Shown here: positions 11,101-21,133 of the stretch, piece after piece | Layout of the letters: every line of letters starts with the position of its first letter | How positions within the stretch are numbered: position 1 is the first letter of the stretch | Source: Gelatoporia subvermispora B | Taxonomy: Eukaryota > Basidiomycota > Agaricomycetes > Polyporales > Gelatoporiaceae | NCBI GenBank assembly: GCA_000320605.2 | Contig: KB445803.1 | Location: 640,714-704,713, forward strand | Reading direction: 5' to 3' | DNA: 64,000 nucleotides | Notes under the pieces: generated by a model | The model's input: the letters and a program-made list of their open reading frames with translations, nothing else | Told to the model about the DNA's origin: nothing | Databases searched by the model: none | Made by a program: the position numbers and the translations under genes

Positions 11101-12651
11101 TGCAATGTTGCTTGATGCTGAAGGAGGTACGCAGATCGATCAGCGCGTTATGTACACACACTGAGGCCCTCTGTCGAGCAGGTCTGGTGGTTCCTGGGTT
11201 CATCGATGTGCATGCCCATTGGAACGGGTTCGCGACTCTTCATCCCGCTAGGTCGTGGGAGATGGAGACATTCCTCGCGTATGGTATAACTACATTGCAT
11301 AAGTAAGCGTCATCTACACTTTCATTTGTCGAAATCCTACTCATATCGTGGCATAGCCCTAGCTCAGACAACGTACTCGGCTTCACCGAGCGTTTCCGTC
11401 TCGAGCGCGGTCAACTTGTCGGCCCTCGGATATACCACACGGGGGATGTCATCTATGGTGCTGGTGCGGCCGGTATACACCAAGATATTGTCGACATGGA
11501 TGAAGCATACTCGGCTCTCATTAGGATCAAGGCGGAGGGTGGTCCTACGAGCTTCTCGTATAAGAACTACAACCAACCGTCTCGGTGAGTCGTACATGTA
11601 CGGTGACACAAGTCTTTGATGCTGACATTTCAATCAGTGCAAGCCGACAGCGACTGCTACTTGCTGCGCGCAAGCTGGGCATGTTGTGTGTACCCGAGGG
11701 CGTGAGTATGTCTCCCGTAGTCAAGTGTCACGGCTGACATGTTGCATTAGGGCATGAACTATGATTGGGATCAGACCTACATTGTTGACGGTATGCAGTA
11801 CGGATGATCGGAAACCCACATTGAAGCTGACGCGACAGCAGGCATGACGACAATCGAGCACGCATTGCCTATACCCGTGCTACACGACGATATCATTACT
11901 CTTTACGCTCTCAGTGGAACGGGGTCGACACCGACTCATATTGTCAATTATGGCGGTGTCATGGCAGAACAACTCGTATGGGCACGGTCCGATGTACCAG
12001 ATGAACCCAAGTAAGTTCGAATACGTGGGGGCTTGCGAACAGGTCTAAACGTCATGCAGGCTGAGACGATTCACACGCCATGATATCCTTGAGGGCCTAT
12101 CGGAATCAACCGCAAGGCCGAATTCCTGTGAGCATTGCTTCTTTCGTGAAATTTGACCATATTCACCGAAACTTCCCAGCGTATGCCTTCTATAATACGA
12201 CAATCTCCACAGCCAAGATGGTTCGTAAGGGCCTTCGCACTCACATCGGTGCTCATGGCGAGGCGCCGCTCGGATACAACTATCACGCGGAACTGTGGTT
12301 CACCCGTCAAGGCGGGCTGACAAACTATGAGGCAAGCGAATAATACATCTCCGCGGCCGTCTGGATTCTTTGAAGCTGACTGTGACGCAATTCTAGGTTC
12401 TTCGCGCGGCGACAGTGGACGCAGCGATCACGCTCGGCATCGATTCAGCAGTGGGCTCGCTCACTCCAGGCAAACTTGCGGATTTCGTAGTATATCCTCC
12501 TGGAGTGGACCTTCTCGATGGACAAATTGTGGGCTCGCGCAAGATCAAATACGTCGGAAAGGGCGGAAGACTCTGGGATGCGGAAACCCTGACGGAAGTA
12601 TTCCCGCAAAGGGGCAGAAGACCTGCTACGCCTCCCATCAATCCGGAATGA
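8183..12651 (+). CDS. TolB-like propeller / amidohydrolase fusion protein, membrane-anchored
   Basis: Predicted metal-dependent hydrolase of unknown substrate. Thirteen exons: 8183-8915, 8970-9308, 9361-9529, 9581-10731, 10782-11126, 11182-11302, 11357-11584, 11638-11701, 11751-11790, 11842-12010, 12060-12127, 12180-12331, 12397-12651; the sum is exactly 1,278 codons. A hydrophobic segment near residues 32-50 could be a signal anchor. Beta-propeller (TolB/WD40-like) repeats follow, with motifs such as DPHFSPEGDKIVF and ELSRDGRTLAF. The C-terminal third is an amidohydrolase: PGFIDVHAHW supplies the HxH metal ligands, and later IEHALP and HIGAHGEAPLGYNYH follow. It ends in the family's LTPGKLADFVV motif. 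Two introns (9309-9360, 12332-12396) use GC donors. Paired propeller-amidohydrolase proteins are known in bacteria and fungi; the substrate cannot be read from sequence. Confidence 0.9.
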
Positions 12652-13223
12652 ACTTGTACTGTAAAATAGCATGGAATGTTGTATCTCATTGAACATGAAC
12701 GCGGATGTGGCGACAGCGTACTTCGCTGTGGCCGGGAGTGTGGCCTGATGAAGGGGGATGACTAAGCTGCGCGTGCCACCGACGCGTCCCGACGCGCGAC
12801 GCGTGACGCGTGACGTCATATGTGCCCGAGGCGGTCGTCATGGGGTCTGCGAGCAGGGTTGTGCTTGACCTCGGACCCCGAAATTCGGCAGATGTCTAGC
12901 AGGAGATACATCTTCCACTTCCGCAAGCCTGAAGCGGTCAAATCCTTGGTTTTGATATTCTCTACGATGCCTGCTTAACAAATCGATGTCAAGTTCTGTT
13001 GAAAACGAGTTCACACGCCTTGACCCCCCGGTGTCATCAGTCCATCGCACATCCCTGTCTGCGAGCGAACGGCGTCTGGCAGAGAAGCGCCCGGGAGCGG
13101 CTCGCAGCGAACCCCTGTCCTGTCAATCTCGCAAGCACCCAAATAAATAGCCCCTCCATATCGCCTTACGCGCCTTCCCACTCTTTATTTGACTTTCCTC
13201 TCACATTCCGCCCAAACGCACTT
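12652..13223. other. Intergenic region with a cluster of cell-cycle-type boxes
   Basis: No gene seen. Its main feature is the box cluster at 12782-12818, listed separately. The run-up to the next ATG contains an AT-rich stretch (about 13140-13150) that could act as a core promoter. Confidence 0.4.
12782..12818. promoter_or_regulatory. Three MluI cell-cycle boxes plus a palindromic CRE
   Basis: ACGCGT occurs at 12782-12787, 12799-12804 and 12806-12811. The last overlaps a perfect TGACGTCA at 12811-12818. ACGCGT is the MBF binding box of yeast G1/S genes, and TGACGTCA is the CRE bound by ATF/CREB-type bZIP factors. It lies about 410 bp upstream of the gene starting at 13224 and 130 bp past the amidohydrolase stop. 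Binding is inferred, not shown. Confidence 0.5.
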
Positions 13224-14055
13224 ATGGCTGGTAAGGCATCGTCGGTGACCCACCGCACATTCGCCTCGCTGATGAACCTGGCGAGCAGGTAGGAAACGCG
13301 CTGCAGAGGAGAGCGAGACGACCGCGACAGCACCCGCAGAGGGTGAGACTACCGGCCGTCCAACCCGAGCTGCGAAAGCGCGCAAGACAGAGAGGTCGAC
13401 CAGTCCTAAGGCTCGTCGTGGAGGAAAGAGAGGCCCGCGGGTACACTGCGCCAGACTATACTCAGGAGAATACTGCTGACTCCGTCTTTCGTAGGCCAAT
13501 ATGGCTGCCGGGACGTTCAAGTCTCGGGCACTGCCCCTGCATGTCAACGTTACACACACACCTCCGGCGCTGCTCGATGATGAGACTGTCCAAGTGGCGA
13601 ATGCAGACCCTGGATTCGTGGGAGCCACAACGCTTGTTCCGACCACATTCTCCACTGGGACGTACGGCTGGAAAGGCAGCAAGCGACTCACCGTTGAGTT
13701 GCAGAATGGCGAAGGCGAGGAGAGAGAGAAGGTTCATGTCATGTTAACGTGAGTAACGCTGAATCGCGCTGTAAGCTTGTACGGGATCGGTTGGTGACCC
13801 ATGTTCAGGATCAACGCAACAGTGATGGGCAGCAAGGGCGCAAAGGACGAAGAGAACGGTGAGACCAAGGGAGAACATGTCGCCGACGACGCCGCGGAGG
13901 GTACTGTAGAGGTCTCTACCGCAGACCTCGCTCCTGCTGCTAGCGAAAACACAGATTCGCAGGCGACAGATGCATTGGCGACGGACGCCGCGGATGTAGA
14001 GATCACCGCGATCCAGGCAGACCCGCAACCAAATGCGCCAGAGCCGGCGGCATGA
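13224..14055 (+). CDS. Unrecognised basic/acidic protein, 219 aa
   Basis: I do not recognise this family. Exons 13224-13230, 13289-13440, 13495-13748 and 13809-14055 sum to 220 codons. The N-terminus after MAG is strongly basic and resembles AT-hook/NLS sequence (GRPTRAAKARK, KARRGGKRGPR). A middle domain of about 85 residues starts at ANMAAGTFKSRALPLHVNV and contains STGTYGWKGSKRLTVEL, rich in alternating hydrophobic residues as in a beta fold. The C-terminal 70 residues are acidic and Ala/Thr-rich. The first coding exon is only 7 nt. A nuclear, perhaps chromatin-associated role is an inference from composition only. A decayed paralogue follows at about 14701-15195, and three ACGCGT boxes lie upstream. 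Confidence 0.75.
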
Positions 14056-14700
14056 AGCATCTTCCAGTCTTTAACTAGCCTGTGCTTGATTCATTCAGGT
14101 TGTATCACGATACGTACGGGACAGGGTCTGGTGTTTATATTTCTTGGATTTGTGTGTCGGATTGACTAGTTGCGCGGTGGCGTGAGTCGATGTAGTTGCT
14201 GGCAGAGAGGATAGGGTCGCATGCTGGCATTGTATGGTTACTTTAGTCCACTACGAACCATGATGTGATATATGAACCGATTCCATGCTACGCCTCAGTG
14301 CGCACTCCTCTATCCCCTCATCGAGCTAGCTTAAAGTCTTCCTGATTTGCATCTCAGGGACTCGTCCCAGATCCGCAACGATCCCGAGAAAAACATCACG
14401 GACACTTCTATAGTCGGCAAGGGCGCTCTGTGACACACCCCACCGTACCCGTTTGACATGTTCTGCTATCCAGGTAGCCACCTCTGCGGGGTAGAGTTCC
14501 TAAAAGAAGTCGAAGCCGAGACATCTCCCAGATAACCAGCGACCCCATGATGAACGTGAGCGACAACGAGATGGACAAGGTGTCAGAGAAGAGGAGCCGG
14601 AAGGGGCGGAGATCGTACGTGCTTCCCACGCCCTCGTGGCCCACCCTTGCCTCTAATCGGGATCCGAGGTAAGTAACGTGCCAGTAATGGCCAGACGAAG
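14056..14700. other. Spacer between the unrecognised gene and its paralogue
   Basis: It contains a possible upstream exon of the paralogue near 14545-14610: a basic stretch (KRSRKGRR in one frame) followed by a GTACGT donor, like the basic exon of the first gene. I could not find a join that keeps phase into the ATG at 14701. Confidence 0.35.
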
Positions 14701-15195
14701 ATGAAGGCCAACGTATTCAAGGCGCGTGCTCCGCCGATGTATGTAGTTATTGGCCAGCACCCGCCTGCTACCGGGGGTTGCTCGAGTGAGGCGCCGTTCG
14801 CGGCTGGGGAGGAGATTTCGGGATACATCGCGACTACAAAGCTCCTCCCGAGCAAGACATTTGGGACCTTGGGTGGAAGGGCGAAAGAGCTCAGTATTGA
14901 GCTGCCAGGTAAGATGGGCGGAAGTCGGAGAAGTTGAAAGTGACGTGGACATGCGTAGAATTGGGTGCCCTGTTCTGGATGTTCACTGACAGCGTTGGTA
15001 CAGCACTCGTGGAATAATAATCGGAGGCGGTGTGGAGAGGCCTTTGAGGAGCTCGCCGAGAGCTCGGAATCTAGTGAGGTTGGAGGGGAGGTGTTGATGG
15101 GGGAAGAAAGCAGGGGGAGAGGTGACGACAGAGGCGGAAATAAGCTTGCAGTCCGCCAAAGCGGCGTTGATGGCCGAAGCAAAGGCCCTGGATGA
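14701..15195 (+). pseudogene. Decayed tandem paralogue of the 13224-14055 gene
   Basis: Residues MKANVFKARAPPMYVVIG and KTFGTLGGRAKELSIELPG align with the middle domain of the upstream gene (MAAGTFKSRALPLHVNV, STGTYGWKGSKRLTVELQN). After ELPGK the frame runs into a stop at 14935-14937. The expected continuation (SEKLKVTWTC, matching EREKVHVMLT) is in another frame, so a single-base indel or an unusual splice separates them. A further open stretch to 15195 is acidic, Glu/Gly-rich and ends in TGA, like the acidic tail of the first gene. A pseudogene is the simplest reading, but a live, differently spliced gene cannot be excluded. Confidence 0.55.
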
Positions 15196-15332
15196 GGTAG
15201 GTAGCACAATTAATCAAACTGTGCGACGTGCATCACGCAAGTGATGATTCTGTAGTATACATTCTTCCAATAATCCACTACCCCCTTGTTCTTCTTTCAA
15301 GAGCTTGATCCAGTCACCGACAAAAGCCATGC

Positions 15333-16655
15333 TTACTGATCCTGCTTCAGCTCCCCGACGATCTTCGCCAGGGCATCCCTCCTCATCGGGATCCAGAGCA
15401 TCTCGCCCGCGCCGGCAGTACCAGCATTCGATACTACAAGCCCGTGGTCGCGGAACTCGCCTAGCAGCGCGCGCAGCGCTGTATCGCTCGTTGCGACGAA
15501 GTTGTCTCTTGCGGCGCCAAACAGCCGTTCATAGTCGAATGCGCCCTCCGCTGGCTGCATCGCGCCTGCGCCCGCGCCTTCGGGCATGATTTCGAGCTGC
15601 CGCGCGCCAAGCAGTACGAATAGCTTTTTCGCCTTGTCAGTGACTGATGCGAGGACGTGCCGTGCGGCGCTCTCTGTGACGAGTACAGTGCCAGGAGCGC
15701 CGTTTGCGCCTGCGACGGCAGCGTCGCGTGCGCGCCCGCCGCGCAGGGCAGAGACGCCGTAAATGGACGTCGGATCCGCGAAGGCAAGCTCGAAGTCGTA
15801 GGGTGCAAGGGTGGTGAGGTCGTGCCAGAGCCACGCAAAGCCGCGGCTGGGGACCTTGGTGGATTGTTCTGGGACGCCGGGATCGGGTTTACGTGCGAAA
15901 AGCTCGGTAAAAGACCAGCGTTGGGAGGCGTTGATATGGTCCACAGAAGCGACGATGTGTATGCGCGAGCTAAGTGCGATGAGCGATAAGCAGGCTTTGG
16001 CTTTGGCTGTGCGTAGCGCGGGGCTGTCGAGGTTGTGAATGATCAGGTAGAGCTTAGCATCATTCTGCGAGGATGAGAACACTTCATGTATGCGCTGTGA
16101 CTGTGCCTCTACGCCTGCTCCAGTCAAAGAGGCATCCTCAACCATAGGAATCTGTTCAATGGAGCCGAGCAGATCCTTGAGACCGAAGCTGGGCTGGAAC
16201 CCGTTCGCGACGATGACATGACCACCGCGTGCCGAAGCTGCTTTCGCAAATGCGTTGAGAACATAACGTTTGGAGCCAAACCCATAGAAGATCAGATTAA
16301 AGCCCTCGTGTAGTTCTGTAAAACACCTCGAGAAGAAAGGTTTGCGCAAAAAGTCGTCCTGCCAGAGTGGCGTGAAATTCGCAGGTGCATCGGATTCCGA
16401 GACGCGCTTGATCGCCGCCGTGTGCTCCTCCGGTGTCAATGGAGGTACAAGGTCCGAGAATACGTTTGATGATGTTCTTGAAGGCTTCGAGTTGAGTAGG
16501 AAGTACGCATCGAATGCTGTCTGTGTTGTGAAGCCCCATGACTGCTCATCGGGCGTGGATTGAGTCCGGTGCAGGGACGGTGTCACTTCTTCTACCTCTT
16601 CTGCGTACTCCCCAGTATCGTCTTCCTCATCTGCTAGCGCCTGGGAGTTGTACAT
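15333..16655 (-). CDS. ORC2: Origin recognition complex subunit 2
   Basis: Core subunit of the six-protein complex that marks replication origins and loads the MCM helicase in the nucleus. One uninterrupted exon of 440 codons, unusual among these intron-rich neighbours. Family signatures are clear: HEGFNLIFYGFGSKRYVLNAFA (the AAA+-like nucleotide fold entry), KLYLIIHNLDSPALR, SSRIHIVASVDHINA and GFAWLWHDLTTLAPYDFEL, then a C-terminal winged-helix region. The frame stays open upstream to 16811, but I chose the ATG at 16655 because the extra residues are basic and unlike ORC2, while MYNSQALADEEDD begins the acidic N-terminus. It lacks the long disordered N-tail of yeast ORC2. An ACGCGT box lies 29 bp upstream. 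Confidence 0.95.
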   Translation of the reverse strand: MYNSQALADEEDDTGEYAEEVEEVTPSLHRTQSTPDEQSWGFTTQTAFDAYFLLNSKPSRTSSNVFSDLVPPLTPEEHTAAIKRVSESDAPANFTPLWQDDFLRKPFFSRCFTELHEGFNLIFYGFGSKRYVLNAFAKAASARGGHVIVANGFQPSFGLKDLLGSIEQIPMVEDASLTGAGVEAQSQRIHEVFSSSQNDAKLYLIIHNLDSPALRTAKAKACLSLIALSSRIHIVASVDHINASQRWSFTELFARKPDPGVPEQSTKVPSRGFAWLWHDLTTLAPYDFELAFADPTSIYGVSALRGGRARDAAVAGANGAPGTVLVTESAARHVLASVTDKAKKLFVLLGARQLEIMPEGAGAGAMQPAEGAFDYERLFGAARDNFVATSDTALRALLGEFRDHGLVVSNAGTAGAGEMLWIPMRRDALAKIVGELKQDQ

Positions 16656-16683
16656 ATTGCCGGAGGTGATGGATAGTGAGTGG

Positions 16684-16742
16684 ACGCGTCCGTCGTCGAT
16701 GCGCGCTAGGCGCGTTGACCTAACGCGAGACACGTGCACGTG
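16684..16742 (-). promoter_or_regulatory. Probable ORC2 promoter/5' UTR elements: MluI box and double E-box
   Basis: ACGCGT at 16684-16689 and two adjacent CACGTG palindromes at 16731-16742 lie 29-87 bp upstream of the ORC2 start. In yeasts ACGCGT drives G1/S transcription through MBF. Function here is inferred from position. Confidence 0.4.
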
Positions 16743-16975
16743 ATGCGCTCTGCACGACCGCTGGCGGACTCGATGGGCACTAGTACTGAAGGCGAAGTAC
16801 TTGAAGTTCAATGTTGAACAATACTCAGTGAACTGCGCCGGGGATTGCAGTTGATTCTGTTTGACTCTGTTTACGGACTTGAGCTGCCCATTCTCTCAGA
16901 TACGTGCACTGAGACTTCTCATTGACAACGGTGCCGACTTACTAAGAACACTGCTCATTGAACTCATATCTTGTC

Positions 16976-17813
16976 ATGCCATTTCTACGGCTTATCGATA
17001 ATCCTGGATTCAAGCTCGTCGACGAATTGATTGGATTGATCGATCAGGTCCTAGAGGTATGCGCCGGTACGTTCTCATGACCACTCTGACGTCGGAATAG
17101 GGCTTGGTCTTCCTTCATGAGCACTGCGGAATCGCGCATTGGTGGGAACCGAGTCTGTTCTGATCATAACCATATCTGATCTAAACATTCCCGTAGGAAC
17201 TGTGCAAAGAAGAATATCCTAGTTGCCGGTGATGCTTTGTTCCCTCTCGGATACCACCCAGTCAGGCCTTACTGCCTTCCGGATGGCTTAACAAAAGCGC
17301 CATATGTACCACGGTAGAAGGTCGACGTGAAGTATTACTTTGTCGATTTCGGCATCTCTGCCCATTTCCCTCTTGTAAATACACAGATCAAGGCCATGGA
17401 AGTGCTCGAACGTGATCGGGAGGTCCCTGAGCTATCTCATAAGGCTCGCAATGACCCATTTAAAGTCGATGTTTTCATGATCGGGAACGTTCTCCTCCAT
17501 GACTTTCATGACGTACGTCATGCAGTGCACAGCTCATTACCACTGTTATGACTCCTGGCGGACATTCTCGAATGTGGACTTCCTTCAACCGTTAATTAAA
17601 CAGATGATGCAACCCAGCCCAGAGGAACGCCCATCTGCAGAGGGAGCACTGACTGCACGGCAGGAGACTCGGCGCAACCTACGCTTCACACAGCGTCAGT
17701 GGGGACTACGTCGTCGATGGGACGTATGGTTCGAGAAGCTCGCTATTGATTACGCATGCAGTTTTTCGTTTGATGACATATTATGCTGGCCATGCCGTTC
17801 ATGCCATGGTTGA
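16976..17813 (+). pseudogene. Polypore-type protein kinase-like gene, truncated and interrupted
   Basis: Fragment of a kinase-like family expanded in Agaricomycetes. Pieces: 16976-17056, 17101-17141, 17197 onward. The catalytic loop expected as HRD reads H-W-N (GIAHWNCAKKNIL, Asn codon 17198-17200), so the base aspartate is missing. The DFG motif survives in YYFVDFGIS. An in-frame TAG at 17315-17317 stands where homologues usually continue (CLPDGL...YVPR, stop, KVDVKYY). The N-lobe with the ATP-binding lysine is missing upstream. The 3' part (PEERPSAEGAL) remains open to 17813 after one more intron starting near 17512. It lies between the ORC2 promoter and the PLC-like gene. A TAG read-through or different splicing is the alternative but seems less likely. 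Confidence 0.8.
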
Positions 17814-17962
17814 TTTCGAAGGATTATAGAGAAACTAAGTAATGTTTCGTTGCTAGAGGCATGCCAGAAGAAGGGATGACATTTACATGCTATATGTTAC
17901 ATTAATACTCATGTCTCAACGTGAGTACGAGAGGTTTGGTGCTTCGAGTAAGATATATCCAT

Positions 17963-19535
17963 TTAGTATTTAAGGTGAACATCGTCCGTCCGTCTGCTGA
18001 TCTCATCCCTTCCTATATAGTTACATTCGACGAGCAGCGGAATGACCGCATTATCCTCCGGTTGCCTGAAGAAGTCAAATAGTGCCCAGCCTCGTAAACG
18101 AGGGCTATGGTCTGCTGTCTTGCTCTCTGCCGAATCGCTCGGGGCCACGTTCGCACTGAGCTTATCTAGGAACCACTTCCCAGCGCGAGCATTCACACCC
18201 TCGATACCCAGCCCCAACTTCGGCCAGCCGAAGCCCAATGCGATGGTCGGAGGAAACGCCAGGGGGAAGGATGCAGCAGAGAAGAAAGATATAGACAGGA
18301 TTGGGAAAGGAGGCTCGTTAGGTGGCGGAAGGAGAACCTGAGTTGCAAGTTCCGTCTTCTCCGGTATGGACAAGAATGAAGGTATATTGTACCTGCAGCA
18401 GTTTATGCAGACGTGTCACCCGTGTGAAGGAACGGGGACTTACCAGTCATGCGTTCTAACGAGCGTATTCTTGCACTGCCATGTGAAGCCCCATTTCGCG
18501 CTGTCGGGCCAAGCAGTAGGGTGTATCCCGATACCCTCCAGCCCTCCCTCCCAACCCGATCCATCGCCTCCGAATCTGCTGAACATGACGACCTTTCCCC
18601 GAACTTCGGCCAAACGTGGTATACGGTTCTCCAGGAACCACATGTCCCTGCCACCCGGCCCGTTTATGAGCTCTTCGTGCACCAATTGTGAGAAAATAGG
18701 CGGGGGCGTGATGACAAAATCCTCTTGTTTGATGGACATGACGATCGTCTCGCGCATAGTCTCTGGACTCGTTAGGAAGTCGTGTATCGTGGAGAGAATT
18801 TCTTGGAATGACGCCCCTTGCGGGTAGGCGCCGTGATACGCAATGAGACGGCCCTTGATGACTGCAAGTCGTATATCGAGCAGGCGAATCCCGCTGTGCA
18901 ATTGCACAGACAAGGGCGTATCTAGGTTTTGGCATTGTGAAATGGGCCAGCCGTAGAATGCCATTCTGACAACAGTCAATTTGATGCTGATGCTAAACTA
19001 GGATGTTGTGTACGTACGTGTCGTGTGTTCCTGATAGGTGGGTGTCAGTTACCGGGTCATTTCCAATACTCGGTATACTCACCAGGCAGCATAAGATCTG
19101 ATAGTGGACACGAGTCGGGCATATCGGATAGGAATGACGAGAGCTCTCGACGAGGAATTATCAGAAGTGTATGACGTCTACGGGAAGACTTACAGACAGT
19201 CTCAATGACATTGTCCAGGGGGGGCAGATGGAAAGGAGACGTACACGACTACGGTATATCCTCCATGGGCAATCATCCGCTACTCGTACTGTCTTCCACA
19301 TAGCTCCCAGCGTCATCGAAAATTGCATAAAGCCATTTGCCGGAACCTCCCATCCTGCGCCATCGAGTACGACCTTCTCCGGCGGATAGAACACTCCCAG
19401 ATTTAGTCCGGAGTGGTGCTTAGAGATAGTGGTTGTCGCCGATGAAGAAGCAGGTAGTATTTCGTATCCCTTAGAGTTTCCGGACCGAAACCACAGTGTG
19501 TCGCCGGTACGGTTAATGATATTGAGATGCTTCAT
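17963..19535 (-). CDS. PI-PLC X-domain-like phosphodiesterase
   Basis: TIM-barrel phosphodiesterase of the GDPD/PI-PLC superfamily, of the calcium-independent bacterial-like type. Minus-strand exons 19535-19245, 19143-19083, 19030-19018, 18965-18444 and 18392-17963 sum to 439 codons. An N-terminal 95-residue beta-rich domain precedes the barrel. Both catalytic histidines are present: GTHDT, encoded by the 13-nt exon 19018-19030, and YHGAYPQGASF about 50 residues later. A further block, SGIRLLDIRL, holds the usual barrel-start residues. I see no clear signal peptide. Substrate could be phosphatidylinositol or another phosphodiester. The gene ends 150 bp from the kinase pseudogene on the other strand. 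Confidence 0.88.
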
Positions 19536-19885
19536 GTTGAGTGTGATGGTCCCAAAGATTCACCGTATTTAAGTCATAGATACACTCTACACGAGAAGAG
19601 GCCAGTCCAGTGGTAGTCACCGTATGCACCAACCTCCGAGTCACCGTCAGGCACGAGTCGTAATACGGGCTGCTGCACGCTGCTGCTGCGCGTAGGGAGA
19701 GGCGACGCCAACGGGCGTCTGTGAGTCGCTTACCTGTGGCCGGGTGGCGGCAGTTGGCGGCGTCTCGGCCCGGTGCCCTTCGCTATTTATTAGCGCCTGG
19801 TGTATTGCTGACTGCTTAGACGCGCAAATCGACCGAGTCAACTTGGCTTTATTCATCGCCATCCTAGTTCTGAGTTCTTGACAAA
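19536..19885. other. Divergent promoter region between the PLC-like gene and CIA2
   Basis: 350 bp shared by the two divergently transcribed genes. It includes an AT-rich patch (TATTTATTA, around 19782-19790) about 100 bp before the CIA2 start. No coding potential is seen. Confidence 0.5.
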
Positions 19886-20613
19886 ATGTCTGGCGAAGTG
19901 TTCAACCCAAATCCCACCGTATTTGCACCGACAAAAGCGAGCCGCGTAGCTGCGTTTGCGAAGCGGAATTCGCTCTGGCTGGATGATGCGGACCATGAGC
20001 ATGAGGAGGAGGACGAGTCGAATGAACCTGAGCAGATCGACCAGGATGAGATATTTGGTGGGTATATGGCATAATTGTGTGGTGCTACATGTATTCTAAT
20101 TGTATCATGTAGAGCTCATCCGGTCGATCTCCGACCCCGAACATAGGAGCATGACGCTCGAGCAGCTTGCCGTTGTCTCTGCTCCCCAGATCACCTTTGA
20201 TTCCCAAGTTCCGGACCGGCTCACTGTAGAATTCACGCCTACGGTTCCGCACTGTGGCATGAGCACGTTCATTGGTGAGTCTCAAATTTGTCGCCTGCGA
20301 AAACATGACTCATGATGGCGCTCTGAAAGGCTTGTCCATACGGGTGCGACTACTCCGCAGCTTGCCCCAGAGATTCAAGGTGGACGTACGCGTAAAACCA
20401 GGGTCACATCAGAGCGAGCATGCATGTGAGCAATCAGTTGTGCCTCATGTCGGCCCGATAGTCTGCTCACCGTTTCGACTTACCCATATAGTGAACAAGC
20501 AACTCAATGACAAGGAGCGTGTTGCCGCAGCATTGGAGAACCCTGCCCTGGTGGAAGTTCTGGAACAGTGCTTGTCTACTGCGGGACGCCATGACCACGA
20601 TCACTCCGTCTGA
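19886..20613 (+). CDS. CIA2: CIA2/MIP18-family cytosolic iron-sulfur targeting factor
   Basis: Member of the CIA targeting complex that hands Fe-S clusters to cytosolic and nuclear apoproteins such as DNA polymerases and helicases. Exons 19886-20057, 20113-20274, 20330-20425 and 20492-20613 sum to 184 codons. An acidic N-terminal segment leads into the MIP18 (DUF59) domain: [33 protein letters not shown] with the conserved hyper-reactive cysteine, [16 protein letters not shown], and [16 protein letters not shown]. The C-terminus has a His/Asp-rich tail (GRHDHDHSV). All family landmarks are present and no defect is visible. Confidence 0.95.
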
Positions 20614-21133
20614 GAGGCCGTTCGTCATATATGCATCTATCACGCTAGTTCCAGGAACCGTCTGTGCTCCATTCTTGTACTTCATGTTGTATTGCTAGCA
20701 CGTGTTTGGAGGATATAAGGAATGCCATTTCAGTCAAAGACATCGCGAGAATTAGTCTAGAATGCATATGATGGTATATTTGATACATGTCGATATGTGG
20801 GAGAGTGGCGGAATATGGACTGTTGCTACATATCTGAAGATAAATATCTCGTCTAGCGATGCGCTATGCTACAGTATTGCACGGTGAGTGTATGGAGCGT
20901 GTGCACCTAGGCACCAGAGAAAGCGAGAGCGGATGATACGGGGTCGATAACACGGTGGAGCGAAGAGCGAAAAGAAAATCATAAGACAACAAGCAAGGAG
21001 CGACGATGCGTATGTGCATCAGCATGTGAGCGAGTAATGTTTTCCATATCGGGTGTTGTTGGGGATAAAGCTGCATGTATTTGCGCTGCCGATTCATGTC
21101 GGATCTTGAGGTGGAGGATGAGGTGTAATTGGC
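20614..21133. other. Intergenic, convergent 3' regions
   Basis: Shared 3' flank of CIA2 (+) and the DUF7330-like gene (-). It is moderately AT-rich in the first half. No feature could be supported. Confidence 0.5.

Noticed and set aside
16656..16811. Upstream extension of the ORC2 reading frame.
   Set aside because: The added residues are basic and unlike ORC2, and the stretch contains promoter-like boxes. The ATG at 16655 opens the acidic N-terminus seen in the family.
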